In this document: one piece after another, positions 27,785 through 37,717 of the stretch
How positions within the stretch are numbered: position 1 is the first letter of the stretch
How the letters are laid out: each line of letters starts with the position of its first letter
Source of the DNA: Betaproteobacteria bacterium GR16-43
GTDB lineage: Bacteria > Pseudomonadota > Gammaproteobacteria > Burkholderiales > Usitatibacteraceae
Length of the DNA: 64,000 bases
Direction: 5' to 3'
Assembly: GCA_001953215.1 (NCBI GenBank)
Contig: CP019169.1
Span: 4,278,001-4,342,000 of the forward strand
Translations under genes and position numbers: made by a program
The notes under the pieces: model-generated
What the model was told of the DNA's origin: nothing
The model's input: the letters and a program-made list of their open reading frames with translations, nothing else
The model's database searches: none

Positions 27785-28153
27785 ATGCCGCGCCGAGCCC
27801 CGCTTTCCCCGCCGCCCTACGCCACGGACCGCGACGCCCTCGAGCGCGAGGTCGTGGTCGAGGTCTTCCGTGCGAGCGGGCCCGGCGGCCAGCACGTGAA
27901 CAAGACGGAATCGGCCTTGCGGCTCACCCACCCGCCCTCCGGCGTCGTGGTGCTGGCGCAGGACACGCGCTCGCAGCACCGCAACCGCGAGACGGCCTTC
28001 GAAAGGCTCGTCGAGGCGCTGGTGCGGCTGAACCACGTCCCGAAGAAGCGCGTCGCCACGAAGCCTTCGCGCGGCGCGAAGGAGCGGCGCATCGCGGAGA
28101 AGAAGGTGAGGTCCGTCACGAAGCGCGGCCGCGGGCGCGTCGGCGACGAATGA
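27785..28153 (+). CDS. RF-1 domain release factor-like protein (ArfB-type rescue factor)
   Basis: Small peptidyl-tRNA hydrolase (122 aa) with the catalytic loop [14 protein letters not shown] (GGQ near residues 34-36), lacking the codon-recognition domains of RF1/RF2. The basic C-terminal tail ([20 protein letters not shown]) resembles that of ArfB/ICT1, which enters the empty mRNA channel of stalled ribosomes. It may thus release non-stop complexes beside SmpB-tmRNA (smpB is in this window). The start overlaps a 14-bp palindrome. Four-base overlap with the acylphosphatase gene. Confidence 0.82.
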   Translation: MPRRAPLSPPPYATDRDALEREVVVEVFRASGPGGQHVNKTESALRLTHPPSGVVVLAQDTRSQHRNRETAFERLVEALVRLNHVPKKRVATKPSRGAKERRIAEKKVRSVTKRGRGRVGDE

Positions 28154-28437
28154 GCGCGCCGGGCCGCATCGCGCGCCACCTGCTCGTGCACGGCCTCGTC
28201 CAGGGCGTCTTCTACCGCGAGTCGATGCGGCAGGAAGCCGCGAGGCTGGGGATCGACGGCTGGGTCCGCAACCGCCGCGACGGGACCGTGGAAGCGGTGG
28301 TCGAGGGGACCCCCGAGGCCGTGGAAGCGATCGTGCGCTGGGCCCATCGCGGCCCGGAGGATGCGCACGTCACGCGGGTCGAAGCCCGCGACGATCCCGG
28401 CGGCCACGCGGGATTCGAGAAACGCCCGACCGTCTAG
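28150..28437 (+). CDS. acyP: Acylphosphatase
   Basis: Small enzyme (95 aa) hydrolysing acyl phosphates. The signature [36 protein letters not shown] is present in pieces; the catalytic Arg is in GVFYRES and the Asn in GWVRNRRDG. Its C-terminal half is typical ([17 protein letters not shown]). Translationally coupled to the preceding rescue factor gene (ATGA). Converges on dnaE, whose stop is 17 bases away. Confidence 0.92.
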   Translation: MSAPGRIARHLLVHGLVQGVFYRESMRQEAARLGIDGWVRNRRDGTVEAVVEGTPEAVEAIVRWAHRGPEDAHVTRVEARDDPGGHAGFEKRPTV

Positions 28438-28453
28438 GTCAAAGCTTCCCGGG

Positions 28454-31400
28454 CTAGTAGACGACCTCGACGTTTTCCTCGCGCAGCCACTCGCTCAGCG
28501 AGGCGAGCAGCGGCTCCGAGACCTTGACGCGGTAGGCATCCGGCAGGCGGATGTCGCATTCGCCCTGCGCATTGCGGTAGCGGATCGCGATCGCGCAGGC
28601 ACCGCCCGCGTAGGGCGCCAGCACCTGCTTCAGCTTCGCCGCGTCGGCCTGGCCGTTGATCGACAGGCGCAGCACTTTCGCATGCGCCGAGCGCACCTCG
28701 GCGAGATCCATCAGCTTCTCGGCGGTCACGCGGAGCCCGCCCGAGAACTCGTCGTTCTGGACCTTGCCTGCAAGCGCCACGACGGCGTCTTCCTGGATCA
28801 CGGATCGCTTCTCGTTGAAGAGCTCGCCGAAGACGACGACTTCGACCTTGGCGGTGCCGTCGTCCAGCGTGAGGATGGCCATGCGCCCGCGCCGCGTGTT
28901 GCGCATCTGCACGCCGTAGATCACGCCGGCCAGCATCACGGTCTCGCCGTAGTTGGTGGGCGCGACCTTCGCGAGCGGCGTGGCGGCCACGCGGCGCAGT
29001 TCGGCGCGATAGGCATTGAACGGGTGGCCGGAGAGGTAGAAGCCGAGGCTCTGCTTCTCGTTCAGCAGGCGTTCGCGCTCGCCCCACGGCGGCATCGGGA
29101 CCAGCGTGAAGGCTTCGGGGCTGGCCTCGTCCCCGCCGCCGAAGAGACTCGTCTGGTTGGCGTACTGCTCGCCCTTCTCCGCGACCTCGATCGCCGCGCC
29201 GAGCGATGCGGCGAGGCTCGCACGGTTGGGCTCGACGGCGTCGAACGCACCGGCCCTGATGAGCGCCTCCATCGCGCGGCGGTTCACGACCCGGCGGTCG
29301 ACGCGGCGGCAGAAGTCGGCGAGGTCCCTGAAGGCCCCGCCGGAAGCGCGCGCCGCGACGATGTTCTCGATCGCGCCCGCGCCCGTGCCCTTCACCGCGC
29401 CCAACCCGAAGCGGATGTTCTTCTCGTCGAGCGCCGCGAACCGGTGGCCGCCCGTGTTCACGTCGGGGGCCGCGATCTTCAGCCCGTTCTTCACCGCGTC
29501 GTCGTAGAAGGACTGGACCTTGTCGGTGTCGTCCATCACCGCCGACAAGTTGGCCGCCATGAAGGCCGCGGCGTGGTGCGACTTGAGGTAGGCGGTCTGG
29601 TAGGCGACCAGCGCGTAGGCCGCCGAGTGCGACTTGTTGAAGCCGTAGCCCGCGAACTTCTCCATCTGGTCGAACAGGATGTTCGCCTTCGCCTCCGCGA
29701 GCCCGCCCCCGGTGGCGCCCTTCATGAAGATCGCGCGCTGCTTGGCCATCTCCTCGGGCTTCTTCTTGCCCATCGCGCGGCGCAGCAGGTCCGCGCCGCC
29801 CAGCGTGTAGCCGCCGATCACCTGCGCGATCGTCATCACGTGCTCCTGGTACGTCATGACGCCGTAGGTCGGCTCGAGGATTTCCTTCAGGCGCGGGTCG
29901 AGGTACTCCCAGCGCTGGCGGCCGTGCTTGCGGTCGATGAACTCGGGGATGAGGTCCATCGGGCCCGGGCGGTAGAGCGCGTTCAACGCGATCAGGTCCT
30001 CGAGGCGGTCGGGCCGCGCCTTCATGATGAGGTCGCGCATGCCGCGCGATTCGAACTGGAAGATTGAGACCGTGTTGCCCGAGGAGAAGACCTTGTAGGC
30101 GGCCGGATCGTCGAGCGGGATCTTCTCGATGTCGAAGTCCGCATGCCCGAGCGCGCGGATGTTGCGTTCGGCCTCGGCGATGATCGTGAGCGTCGTGAGG
30201 CCGAGGAAGTCGAACTTCACCAGGCCCGCCTTCTCGACGTCGTCCTTGTCGAACTGGCTCACCAGCGCCGTGGAGCCTTCCGCGCTGTAGAGCGGCGTGA
30301 AGTCGGTCAGCTTGCCCGGGGCGATCAGCACGCCGCCCGCATGCATGCCGACGTTGCGCGACAGGCCTTCCAGCGCGAGGGCGAGCTCCATCAATTCGCC
30401 CACGCCCTCCTGCTCCTTCGCCAGCGCCTTCAGCTGCGGCTCGACTTCGAGGGCCCGGGTGAGCGTGATGCCGAGCTCGAAGGGCACGAGCTTCGCGATG
30501 CGGTCCACCTCGCCGTAGGGCATGCCGAGCACGCGGCCCACGTCCCGCACGACCGCCTTGGCCGCCATCGTGCCGAACGTGGCGATCTGCGAGACGCATT
30601 CCGCGCCGTACTTCTGCTTCACGTAGTCGATGACGCGGTCGCGCCCGTCCTGGCAGAAGTCGATGTCGAAGTCGGGCATCGACACGCGCTCGGGATTCAG
30701 GAAGCGCTCGAAGAGCAGCTCGTAGCGCAGCGGATCGAGGCCCGTGATGCCCTGCACGTAGGCGACCAGCGAGCCGGCGCCCGAGCCACGGCCCGGACCC
30801 ACCGGCACCCCGTGGTTCTGCGCCCAGTTGATGAAGTCCGCGACGATCAGGAAGTAGCCGGCGAATCCCATCTGGATGATGGTCTTCAGCTCGAACTCCA
30901 GCCGCTCGGCATATCGCGGCCGCGCTTCGTCGCGCGCCGCTGGCTCCGGATAGAGCTCGGCCAGGCGCAACTCGAGGCCGTCGTGGGACGTCTTGCGCAG
31001 GTAGTCCTCGATCGTCTCGCCGTTCGGCGTGGGGAAATCCGGGAGCCGGCTCTTGCCCAGCTCGAATTCGAAGGTGCAGCGCCGCGCGATCTCGACCGAG
31101 TTGGCGAGCGCTTCGGGCAGGTCGGAGAAGATCTCCGCCATCTCGTCCTGCGTCTTGAAGTACTGCGACGGACGGAATTCCCGCGGGCGGCGCTGGTCGC
31201 CCAGCACGTAGCCTTGCGCGATGCAGACGCGCGCTTCGTGGGCCCGGTAGTCCTCGCGCTTCACGAACTGGATCGGGTGCGTCGCCACCACCGGGAGATC
31301 GAGGCGCCCGGCGAGGGCCACGGCCGCGCGGACGTAAGGTTCGTCGCGATCGGGGTCGGCTCGCTGGAGCTCGAGGTAGAACGCGCCGGGGAAATCCGCC

Positions 31401-31873
31401 TCCCAGGCCCGCGCCAGGGCTTCGGCCTGCACGAGGTTTCCGGCGCCGAGCGCCTGCCCCACGTCCCCCAGCCGGGCGCCCGAGAGCACGACCAGGCCCG
31501 GCAAGCCGCGCAGCCACTCGCGCTTCACTTCGGCGCGGCCGCGCCAGTGATTCTCGACGTGCGCGCGCGTGAGCAACGCGCAAAGCGCGAGGTAGCCCTC
31601 GCGGTTGCGGCACAGCACCGCGAGGCGGTAGGGGTGGTCGCGGCTGCGCTCGTTGGAGAGCCAGAGGTCGCAACCCACGATCGGTTGCACGCCCACGCCG
31701 CGCGCCGCCTGGAAGAACTTGATGGCGCCGAACAGGTTCGCCAGGTCGGTGATGGCGAGCGCCGGCATGCCGTCGGCCGCGGCGGCATCGACCGCGTCGT
31801 CGACGCGCGCCATCCCGTCGATGATCGAGTATTCGGAGTGCAGCCGGAGGTGGACGAAGCGGGGAGCGGCCAT
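28454..31873 (-). CDS. dnaE: DNA polymerase III subunit alpha
   Basis: Replicative polymerase (1139 aa). The N-terminal PHP domain starts FVHLRLHSEYSIIDGM. The palm holds PDFDIDFCQDGRDRVIDYV with two catalytic Asp residues. The fingers and beta-clamp region follow, then the OB fold (VMLAGVIYGVQMRNTRRGRMAILTL) near residue 980. Length is close to E. coli DnaE, so this is the DnaE1 type. It follows tadA by 42 bases; a TAGAAT at 31904-31899 could provide an extra promoter. Confidence 0.97.
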   Translation of the reverse strand: MAAPRFVHLRLHSEYSIIDGMARVDDAVDAAAADGMPALAITDLANLFGAIKFFQAARGVGVQPIVGCDLWLSNERSRDHPYRLAVLCRNREGYLALCALLTRAHVENHWRGRAEVKREWLRGLPGLVVLSGARLGDVGQALGAGNLVQAEALARAWEADFPGAFYLELQRADPDRDEPYVRAAVALAGRLDLPVVATHPIQFVKREDYRAHEARVCIAQGYVLGDQRRPREFRPSQYFKTQDEMAEIFSDLPEALANSVEIARRCTFEFELGKSRLPDFPTPNGETIEDYLRKTSHDGLELRLAELYPEPAARDEARPRYAERLEFELKTIIQMGFAGYFLIVADFINWAQNHGVPVGPGRGSGAGSLVAYVQGITGLDPLRYELLFERFLNPERVSMPDFDIDFCQDGRDRVIDYVKQKYGAECVSQIATFGTMAAKAVVRDVGRVLGMPYGEVDRIAKLVPFELGITLTRALEVEPQLKALAKEQEGVGELMELALALEGLSRNVGMHAGGVLIAPGKLTDFTPLYSAEGSTALVSQFDKDDVEKAGLVKFDFLGLTTLTIIAEAERNIRALGHADFDIEKIPLDDPAAYKVFSSGNTVSIFQFESRGMRDLIMKARPDRLEDLIALNALYRPGPMDLIPEFIDRKHGRQRWEYLDPRLKEILEPTYGVMTYQEHVMTIAQVIGGYTLGGADLLRRAMGKKKPEEMAKQRAIFMKGATGGGLAEAKANILFDQMEKFAGYGFNKSHSAAYALVAYQTAYLKSHHAAAFMAANLSAVMDDTDKVQSFYDDAVKNGLKIAAPDVNTGGHRFAALDEKNIRFGLGAVKGTGAGAIENIVAARASGGAFRDLADFCRRVDRRVVNRRAMEALIRAGAFDAVEPNRASLAASLGAAIEVAEKGEQYANQTSLFGGGDEASPEAFTLVPMPPWGERERLLNEKQSLGFYLSGHPFNAYRAELRRVAATPLAKVAPTNYGETVMLAGVIYGVQMRNTRRGRMAILTLDDGTAKVEVVVFGELFNEKRSVIQEDAVVALAGKVQNDEFSGGLRVTAEKLMDLAEVRSAHAKVLRLSINGQADAAKLKQVLAPYAGGACAIAIRYRNAQGECDIRLPDAYRVKVSEPLLASLSEWLREENVEVVY

Positions 31874-31915
31874 CGGATCGCGCAGCGGTAACGACGAAAT
31901 TCTACACCCGCATCT

Positions 31916-32723
<808 letters not shown>

Positions 32724-32785
32724 GCCACAATTATCTCACGCGCCTCGTGTATGTTTGCGGGACGACCTCCGGAGGAAGATCGACG

Positions 32786-33748
32786 ATGAAGATGGGGATT
32801 CGCATGGCCATCGCGGCGACCGCGCTCGCCGCCCTTCCCGCGCTCGCGCAGGATTGGCCCAACCGGCCCGTGAAGATGATCGTGCCATTCCCTCCGGGCG
32901 GTGGCACGGATACCGTCGCACGGCCGCTCGCCGCGAAGCTCTCGCAGGTGCTCGGCCAGCAGTTCGTGATCGACAACCGCGGCGGCGCGGGCGGCACGAT
33001 CGGCGCGGCCGCGGCGGCGAAGTCTCCCGCCGACGGCTACACGGTCCTCCTCTACTCCGTGCACGGCGCGGTCGCTGCCGCGGCGTACAAGAACCTCTCG
33101 TACGATCTCGAGAAGGATCTCGCGCCCGTGACCACGGCCGCGATCTTCCCCGACGTGCTCGTGGCCGCGAACCGCGTGCCGGCGAAGACGCTGCCGGAGC
33201 TGGTCGCATTCGCGAAAGCCAACCCCGGCAAGATCAATTGCGGCTCGGCTGGCAACGGCACGTCGCGCCACCTGTCGTGCGAGATGTTCGCCGCGGCTGC
33301 GGGCTTCAAGGCGACCCACGTCCCGTACAAGGGCACGGGCCCCGCGACCGCCGCGCTCATCGCCGGCGAAATCGACTACATCTTCGAAGCGCTCGGCAGC
33401 GCGGGCGGGCAGATCCGCGGCGGCACGGTGCGGCCGATCGTCGTCACGTCGGCGAAGCGCTCGCCGTCGTTTCCCGAGATCCCGACCGCGATGGAGTCCG
33501 GCATGCCCGGATTCGAGGTGACGTCGTGGTACGGGCTCTGGGTGCCGGCCGGCACGCCGAAGCCGGTGATCGAAAAGCTCCGCGCGGCGGTGGTGAAGGC
33601 CTTCGAGGATCCGGACCTGAAGGAGACTTGGTTCAAGCTGGGCGCCGAGCCGGGCGGCTCCACGCCCGAGGCGTTCCGCGACCTCGTTTCGCGAGACATC
33701 GCGAAGTGGGGCCAGGTCGTGCGCGACGCCGGTATCACGATCGAATAG
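32786..33748 (+). CDS. Orphan Bug/TctC-family periplasmic binding protein
   Basis: Solute receptor (320 aa); signal peptide MKMGIRMAIAATALAALPALAQ, mature start WPNRPVKMIVPFPPGGGTDTV, then VPYKGTGPATAALIAGEIDY. I chose ATG 32786 because GGAGG lies ten bases upstream, in the palindrome CCTCCGGAGG (32766-32775) also seen before dctA. It is a single-gene unit: a divergent neighbour upstream, and a convergent one seven bases beyond its stop. Ligand and permease partner are unknown. Confidence 0.92.
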   Translation: MKMGIRMAIAATALAALPALAQDWPNRPVKMIVPFPPGGGTDTVARPLAAKLSQVLGQQFVIDNRGGAGGTIGAAAAAKSPADGYTVLLYSVHGAVAAAAYKNLSYDLEKDLAPVTTAAIFPDVLVAANRVPAKTLPELVAFAKANPGKINCGSAGNGTSRHLSCEMFAAAAGFKATHVPYKGTGPATAALIAGEIDYIFEALGSAGGQIRGGTVRPIVVTSAKRSPSFPEIPTAMESGMPGFEVTSWYGLWVPAGTPKPVIEKLRAAVVKAFEDPDLKETWFKLGAEPGGSTPEAFRDLVSRDIAKWGQVVRDAGITIE

Positions 33749-33755
33749 ATTCGAT

Positions 33756-34217
33756 TCAGTACACGCGGATCCCCGTTTCGGTGGCGCACCCCTGCGCGGT
33801 GCCGGCTGCCGTGGCATCGAGGGTGTGCGCGACGACGGTGCCCGTGAGCGTGTTGCCGTCGGCCGCCAGGGCGAGCGAACGCACGACCTTCTGCGTGCCG
33901 GCCATGGTGCCGTCCGCGTTGAAGCGCATGAAAACCATCTGGACCGCGTAGGCCGGCCGGCTGCCGCGCTTCCAGGTCCCGAACATGGCTCCGTGCGAAC
34001 CCGGCGCGGTCGAGTTGTCGTTGGAGAGCGTGCCGCCGCGGTGGAAGACGGTGAGCGCCCTCTGCGTGCCCAGCACCGCGCCACTGGCGCAGTCCCTCCG
34101 CGTGACGGTGAAGTCCCAGACGCCCTCCACCGGATCGGCATCCGAGGCACGGGCGGGAATCGCGGCGGCCATCGCGGCGATCAGCGCGGACAGTCGCAGC
34201 ACCGCGGCGCGCATCAC
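33756..34217 (-). CDS. Exported hypothetical protein, 153 aa
   Basis: Begins with a Sec signal peptide (LRLSALIAAMAAAIPARA), and the mature domain is beta-rich. The mature part starts DADPVEGVWDFTVTRRDC and contains FRFNADGTM-like repeats of short strands, suggesting a small lipocalin-like barrel, but this is inference. Two cysteines (about residues 43 and 145) could form a disulfide. It lies ten bases downstream of the diheme peroxidase gene and is probably cotranscribed with it. Confidence 0.72.
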   Translation of the reverse strand: MMRAAVLRLSALIAAMAAAIPARASDADPVEGVWDFTVTRRDCASGAVLGTQRALTVFHRGGTLSNDNSTAPGSHGAMFGTWKRGSRPAYAVQMVFMRFNADGTMAGTQKVVRSLALAADGNTLTGTVVAHTLDATAAGTAQGCATETGIRVY

Positions 34218-34227
34218 GGCGCGCCGA

Positions 34228-35655
34228 TCACAGCTTGCGAAGGTACGCGAGCAACGCCGGAATCTCGGCCTCGGTAAACGGACGGTCGATCACGGGCGGA
34301 ACGACGCCCGGTTGCGTGGTCAGCAGGGGAGCGGTCGGCACCATGATCGCGACGCGCTTGTAGAACGCGGTGTAGTGATCGAGCACTTCTTCGAGCGTTG
34401 CCGCCGTGTTGTTGTGGAAGTAGGGACCGGTGCGGCCGACACCGCGCAGGCTCGGATTGTCGAAGTGCTGGATGTCGCCGGGACCGCCGGCTTGCGGGAA
34501 GCCCGTGAGCAACATGCGTCCCGGATCCGAGGTCGTGACTCGCGTGACGCAGGGCGGCTGGGGAGCGGCGCCGCCGCACGCGATTCCGCCCGGGGGCGTG
34601 CCGCTGTTGGTGATCTCATAGGTGCGGACGTTCTTCATCTGGCCCGGACTACAGGCCTTGAATGTGAAGCGCGCGGGGCTCACCGTGTCCACGGGACGAG
34701 GGCACGTGGTCGCGATGTCGTGATAGCGGATGAGGGCCGTAGCCGTGCCTTGTGTCCCCTGGAGAATCGGCGTGCTGCCACTCGGATGCGCGGCCGTGTT
34801 GCCGTGGCACTGGGCGCAGGCGCGGTTGAACACCACCTTGCCCGCCGCTTCGAGCGGGGTCAGGACCGGATCCGGATCCGGCAACGGATTCGTGCCGGCC
34901 TTGATGGCATCGGACAGGGCCTTCACCGCCGGCGAGGAGAACTGCGTGCTTTGGAATGCCGCGAGATCGTCGAGGAAGCTCGCCGGCGGGTCGTTCACGA
35001 CCGATGCATGGGAACGCAGCGCGGCGAGCGCCTGGTTCTGCAGCGTGTCGATGCGGCCGTCGAGCTGGTAGCCCCCGCTCGGATTCGGCCCGCGAGCCCA
35101 AACGGGTGCCGCACCATCGGGGCCGGTGATGGCGACGTCGAGGATCGGCGGCACCGCGCGCCAGACATCGGCAACGGTCTCGCTGGTCGGGAGGGCCGAG
35201 GCGGGGCACGGAACCGTCGCGCCGCAATCGAGCAGCTTCACGTTGGCCGGCAACGGAATCGTGACCCGCACCAGGCCGAGTTGCGTGAGGTTCGTGAAGT
35301 CGCGCGCGGCCACGCCGCGGACGCGAAAATCATCGGCATCGATGGCGCGGAACAGGGGATCGTCGATGCCGGTTGCATTCATCTGTGCAAACCGGAGCTG
35401 TGCGGCCGCGGGAGTGAGCTGGAAGTTTTCGGAATCCATGTGGCAGTCGGAACACGCGCGGCCGTTGCCGCCCAGGCCCACGAGGGTCCGGTCGTGGAAA
35501 TTCACCTTGCCGCGGCAGACCGCCGCTCCGATCGGGTCGGAACCCGTCGTGCAGGCTTCGGGATCGTCATGGCCTCCGCTGCAGGCGGCAAACACGATGC
35601 CGGCGAAAAGGACGCATGCGCCGGCCCATAGGCCCATACCGTTGCTTTGCTTCAT
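34228..35655 (-). CDS. Diheme cytochrome c peroxidase/MauG-family lipoprotein
   Basis: Exported diheme protein (475 aa). Two heme-attachment motifs are visible, CSDCH near residue 67 and CAQCH in the C-terminal half; GPYFHNNTAATLEEVLDHY is the typical distal region. The N-terminus has a lipobox (IVFAACSGG), so it is probably a periplasm-facing lipoprotein. ATG 35655 follows GGAGGAGAAAC. It may reduce peroxide or modify a protein substrate. The long insertion between the hemes is unlike small bacterial peroxidases. The divergent CadC-like regulator may control it. Confidence 0.85.
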   Translation of the reverse strand: MKQSNGMGLWAGACVLFAGIVFAACSGGHDDPEACTTGSDPIGAAVCRGKVNFHDRTLVGLGGNGRACSDCHMDSENFQLTPAAAQLRFAQMNATGIDDPLFRAIDADDFRVRGVAARDFTNLTQLGLVRVTIPLPANVKLLDCGATVPCPASALPTSETVADVWRAVPPILDVAITGPDGAAPVWARGPNPSGGYQLDGRIDTLQNQALAALRSHASVVNDPPASFLDDLAAFQSTQFSSPAVKALSDAIKAGTNPLPDPDPVLTPLEAAGKVVFNRACAQCHGNTAAHPSGSTPILQGTQGTATALIRYHDIATTCPRPVDTVSPARFTFKACSPGQMKNVRTYEITNSGTPPGGIACGGAAPQPPCVTRVTTSDPGRMLLTGFPQAGGPGDIQHFDNPSLRGVGRTGPYFHNNTAATLEEVLDHYTAFYKRVAIMVPTAPLLTTQPGVVPPVIDRPFTEAEIPALLAYLRKL

Positions 35656-35757
35656 GTTTCTCCTCCGTGGGATTGCTGCCTGGAGCGGCCGCGATGCGCG
35701 AACCGGACGTGGCACAATTGACCGGGAGGGCCTTGCAAGTCCTTTGCGACGCCTGAA

Positions 35758-35773
35758 GCATTTCTGAAAATGC
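35758..35773. promoter_or_regulatory. Inverted repeat in divergent regulator/peroxidase gap
   Basis: GCATTT (35758-35763) and AAATGC (35768-35773) form a perfect inverted repeat around CTGA, 13 bases before the ATG of the CadC-like regulator. The 131-base gap separates the regulator from the peroxidase lipoprotein gene, so this is a natural candidate operator. No convincing promoter hexamers were identified by eye. Confidence 0.45.
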
Positions 35774-35786
35774 GTGAAATCGGGAC

Positions 35787-37679
35787 ATGCCTTTGCCGCA
35801 ACGTTTCGCCTTCGGGGAATTCGTACTGGAGCGATCGCAGCAACGGGTACGCCATCGCGACGGCAGTACGCTGAACCTCACGCCGAGGCTGTTCAACGCC
35901 TTGCTGCTGTTTGTCGAGAACGCCGGCGAGTTGCTCGACAAGGACGCCTTGATGCTGGCGCTCTGGCCGGGCGTGGTGGTCGAAGAGAACAGCCTGAGCC
36001 AGGTCATCTCCGGCCTGCGGCGCGCGCTCTCCGACGACACGCAGCACAGCCGCTACATCCAGACCGTGCCGCGCCGCGGCTTCCGCTTCATCGCGCCGGT
36101 GACGGTGTTGCCCGATCAGGCGGCGCCCGGGGCCATGGCCGCGCCGGAATCGCCAGGCAAGCGCCGCTCGCTCCACCTCGCACTCGGCGGCACCCTGGGC
36201 TTGGGCCTGGGCTTGGGCGGAATCGCGTGGTGGGCATCGCGTCGCCCGGCGGCGACGGATGCCACACCTTCCACGCTAGCCGTATTGCCCTTCAAGCCGC
36301 TGGTGACGGAAGGTCGCGACGAGCTGCTGGAAATGGGCATGGCCGACAGCCTCATCGCGCGCCTGTCCACGGTTCCCGGTCTGGTCGTGCGCTCGATCGC
36401 CTCGTCGCGCCGCTACGCCGGCGCCGACCAGGATCCCCTGCGAGCGGCGAAAGAACTGGACGTGGCCTGGATCATCGACGGATCCCTGCAACGGCGCGGC
36501 GAGCGGCTGCGCGTCACCGCACGCCTGTTGCGCGTAGCCGACGGCCGCACGGCCTGGAGCGGCAGCTTCGACGAAAAGGTCACCGGGATCTTCGACGTGC
36601 AGGACCTGATCTCGGCTCGCATGGCGCGCGAACTCGCGCCCAACCTGGAAGCCGACGTCGTCGCGCGAGCGCCGCCGGCCGGAGTCGGCGGGACGCGCAG
36701 TGCCGATGCCTACCAGCTGTACCTGGCCGCGGGCCGCTACGCCCAGGACATGCGCGCAGAAAGCCTGGAAAAGAGCCGCGCCCTGTACAACCAGGCGCTG
36801 GCCATCGACCCTGCGTACGCCATGGCCTGGGTGGGGCTGGCCGAGGCCCATCGGCGCGCGTTGTGGGGCGCCGAAGCCGTGCCGTCGGAGGTCTTCGAGC
36901 CGGCCGGCCGCGCCGTGCAGCGCGCCCTCGCCATTGCCCCGAACCTGGCCGAAGCCCGGACCGAAGAGGCCTTCAAGCTCTATTGGTTCGACTTCGACTG
37001 GCCGGCCGCGGAACGCGAATTCCGGCGCGCGCTCGCAACCAATCCGAACGTGAGCATGGCGCGCTTCGGCCTGGCCACGTTGATGTTGACGCAAGACCGG
37101 CCGGACGAGGGCTTCGCGCAGATGCGATTGGCGCGCGAACTCGATCCGATGTCGCCCCCCATCAATGCGCTCGAGGCCGCCTACCTGCTGGCCGCCGGTC
37201 GCCGCGACGAGGCGCGCGTGCGGGTGAATCGCGCGCACGAGATCGCTCCGAACTTCTGGCTCGTGCACGTTGTGCAGGCTCTCCTGCACCTGTCCGAGCA
37301 GCGTGTGGACCAGGCGTTTGTGGAGCTGCGGCGTTCGGTTACGCTGGCCGGCGGCATCTCGACGCCGACCGCCTTGCTGGGTGTGCACCTTGCGCGAACC
37401 GGCCAGGTTGCAGAGGCGCGCGAAATCCTGGGCCAGTTGCGGCTCCGCGCGCAGACACGTTATGTGGTTCCCACGGCGATCGCGGCGATGCACGCTGCGC
37501 TGGGCGAAGTGGATCTCGCGCTCGACGCACTGGACCGCGCCTACCTGGCCCGCGACACGCGGCTCACCTTCCTGAAGGACGATCCGCGATTGGACAGCTT
37601 GCGCAAACACCCGCGCTTCATCGCACTCATGCGAACGATGAAGCTCGACCGCTACGGGCCGGGATTGTCGCCGCCTTGA
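35787..37679 (+). CDS. CadC-like membrane transcription regulator with TPR sensor region
   Basis: One-component regulator (630 aa). The N-terminal OmpR-type winged helix (about 1-100) contains LTPRLFNALLLFVENAGELLDKDALM and the recognition region SQVISGLRRALSDD. A single transmembrane helix follows (about 132-152, GLGLGLGGIAWWA). The periplasmic part has a FlgO/TolB-N-like alpha/beta segment (TLAVLPFKPL to about residue 290) and a C-terminal array of TPR-like helices. It would bind DNA at the membrane while sensing envelope signals. Divergent from the diheme peroxidase lipoprotein, a plausible target. Confidence 0.85.
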   Translation: MPLPQRFAFGEFVLERSQQRVRHRDGSTLNLTPRLFNALLLFVENAGELLDKDALMLALWPGVVVEENSLSQVISGLRRALSDDTQHSRYIQTVPRRGFRFIAPVTVLPDQAAPGAMAAPESPGKRRSLHLALGGTLGLGLGLGGIAWWASRRPAATDATPSTLAVLPFKPLVTEGRDELLEMGMADSLIARLSTVPGLVVRSIASSRRYAGADQDPLRAAKELDVAWIIDGSLQRRGERLRVTARLLRVADGRTAWSGSFDEKVTGIFDVQDLISARMARELAPNLEADVVARAPPAGVGGTRSADAYQLYLAAGRYAQDMRAESLEKSRALYNQALAIDPAYAMAWVGLAEAHRRALWGAEAVPSEVFEPAGRAVQRALAIAPNLAEARTEEAFKLYWFDFDWPAAEREFRRALATNPNVSMARFGLATLMLTQDRPDEGFAQMRLARELDPMSPPINALEAAYLLAAGRRDEARVRVNRAHEIAPNFWLVHVVQALLHLSEQRVDQAFVELRRSVTLAGGISTPTALLGVHLARTGQVAEAREILGQLRLRAQTRYVVPTAIAAMHAALGEVDLALDALDRAYLARDTRLTFLKDDPRLDSLRKHPRFIALMRTMKLDRYGPGLSPP

Positions 37680-37687
37680 CCGTGCAT

Positions 37688-37706
37688 CATTCCCACTCGA
37701 TCGTGG
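37688..37706. repeat. Displaced copy of the guaA 3' end (left repeat)
   Basis: CATTCCCACTCGATCGTGG matches the guaA 3' terminus at 38371-38389 at 17 of 19 positions, with an 11-base identical core. Read on the minus strand it still encodes ile-glu-trp-glu-stop, the GuaA C-terminus. The copies flank a single gene (37718-38356). The guaA 3' end is known as an integration site for genomic islands, so this may be an attachment-site repeat or scar. Partly self-complementary (TCCCAC...GTGGGA). Confidence 0.6.
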
Positions 37707-37717
37707 GAAACGGAAGA

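Noticed and set aside
28434-31673. A 1079-codon open frame on the same strand as dnaE in another frame
   Set aside because: It is a +1 shadow of dnaE with Arg/Ala/Gly-rich translation and none of the polymerase motifs.
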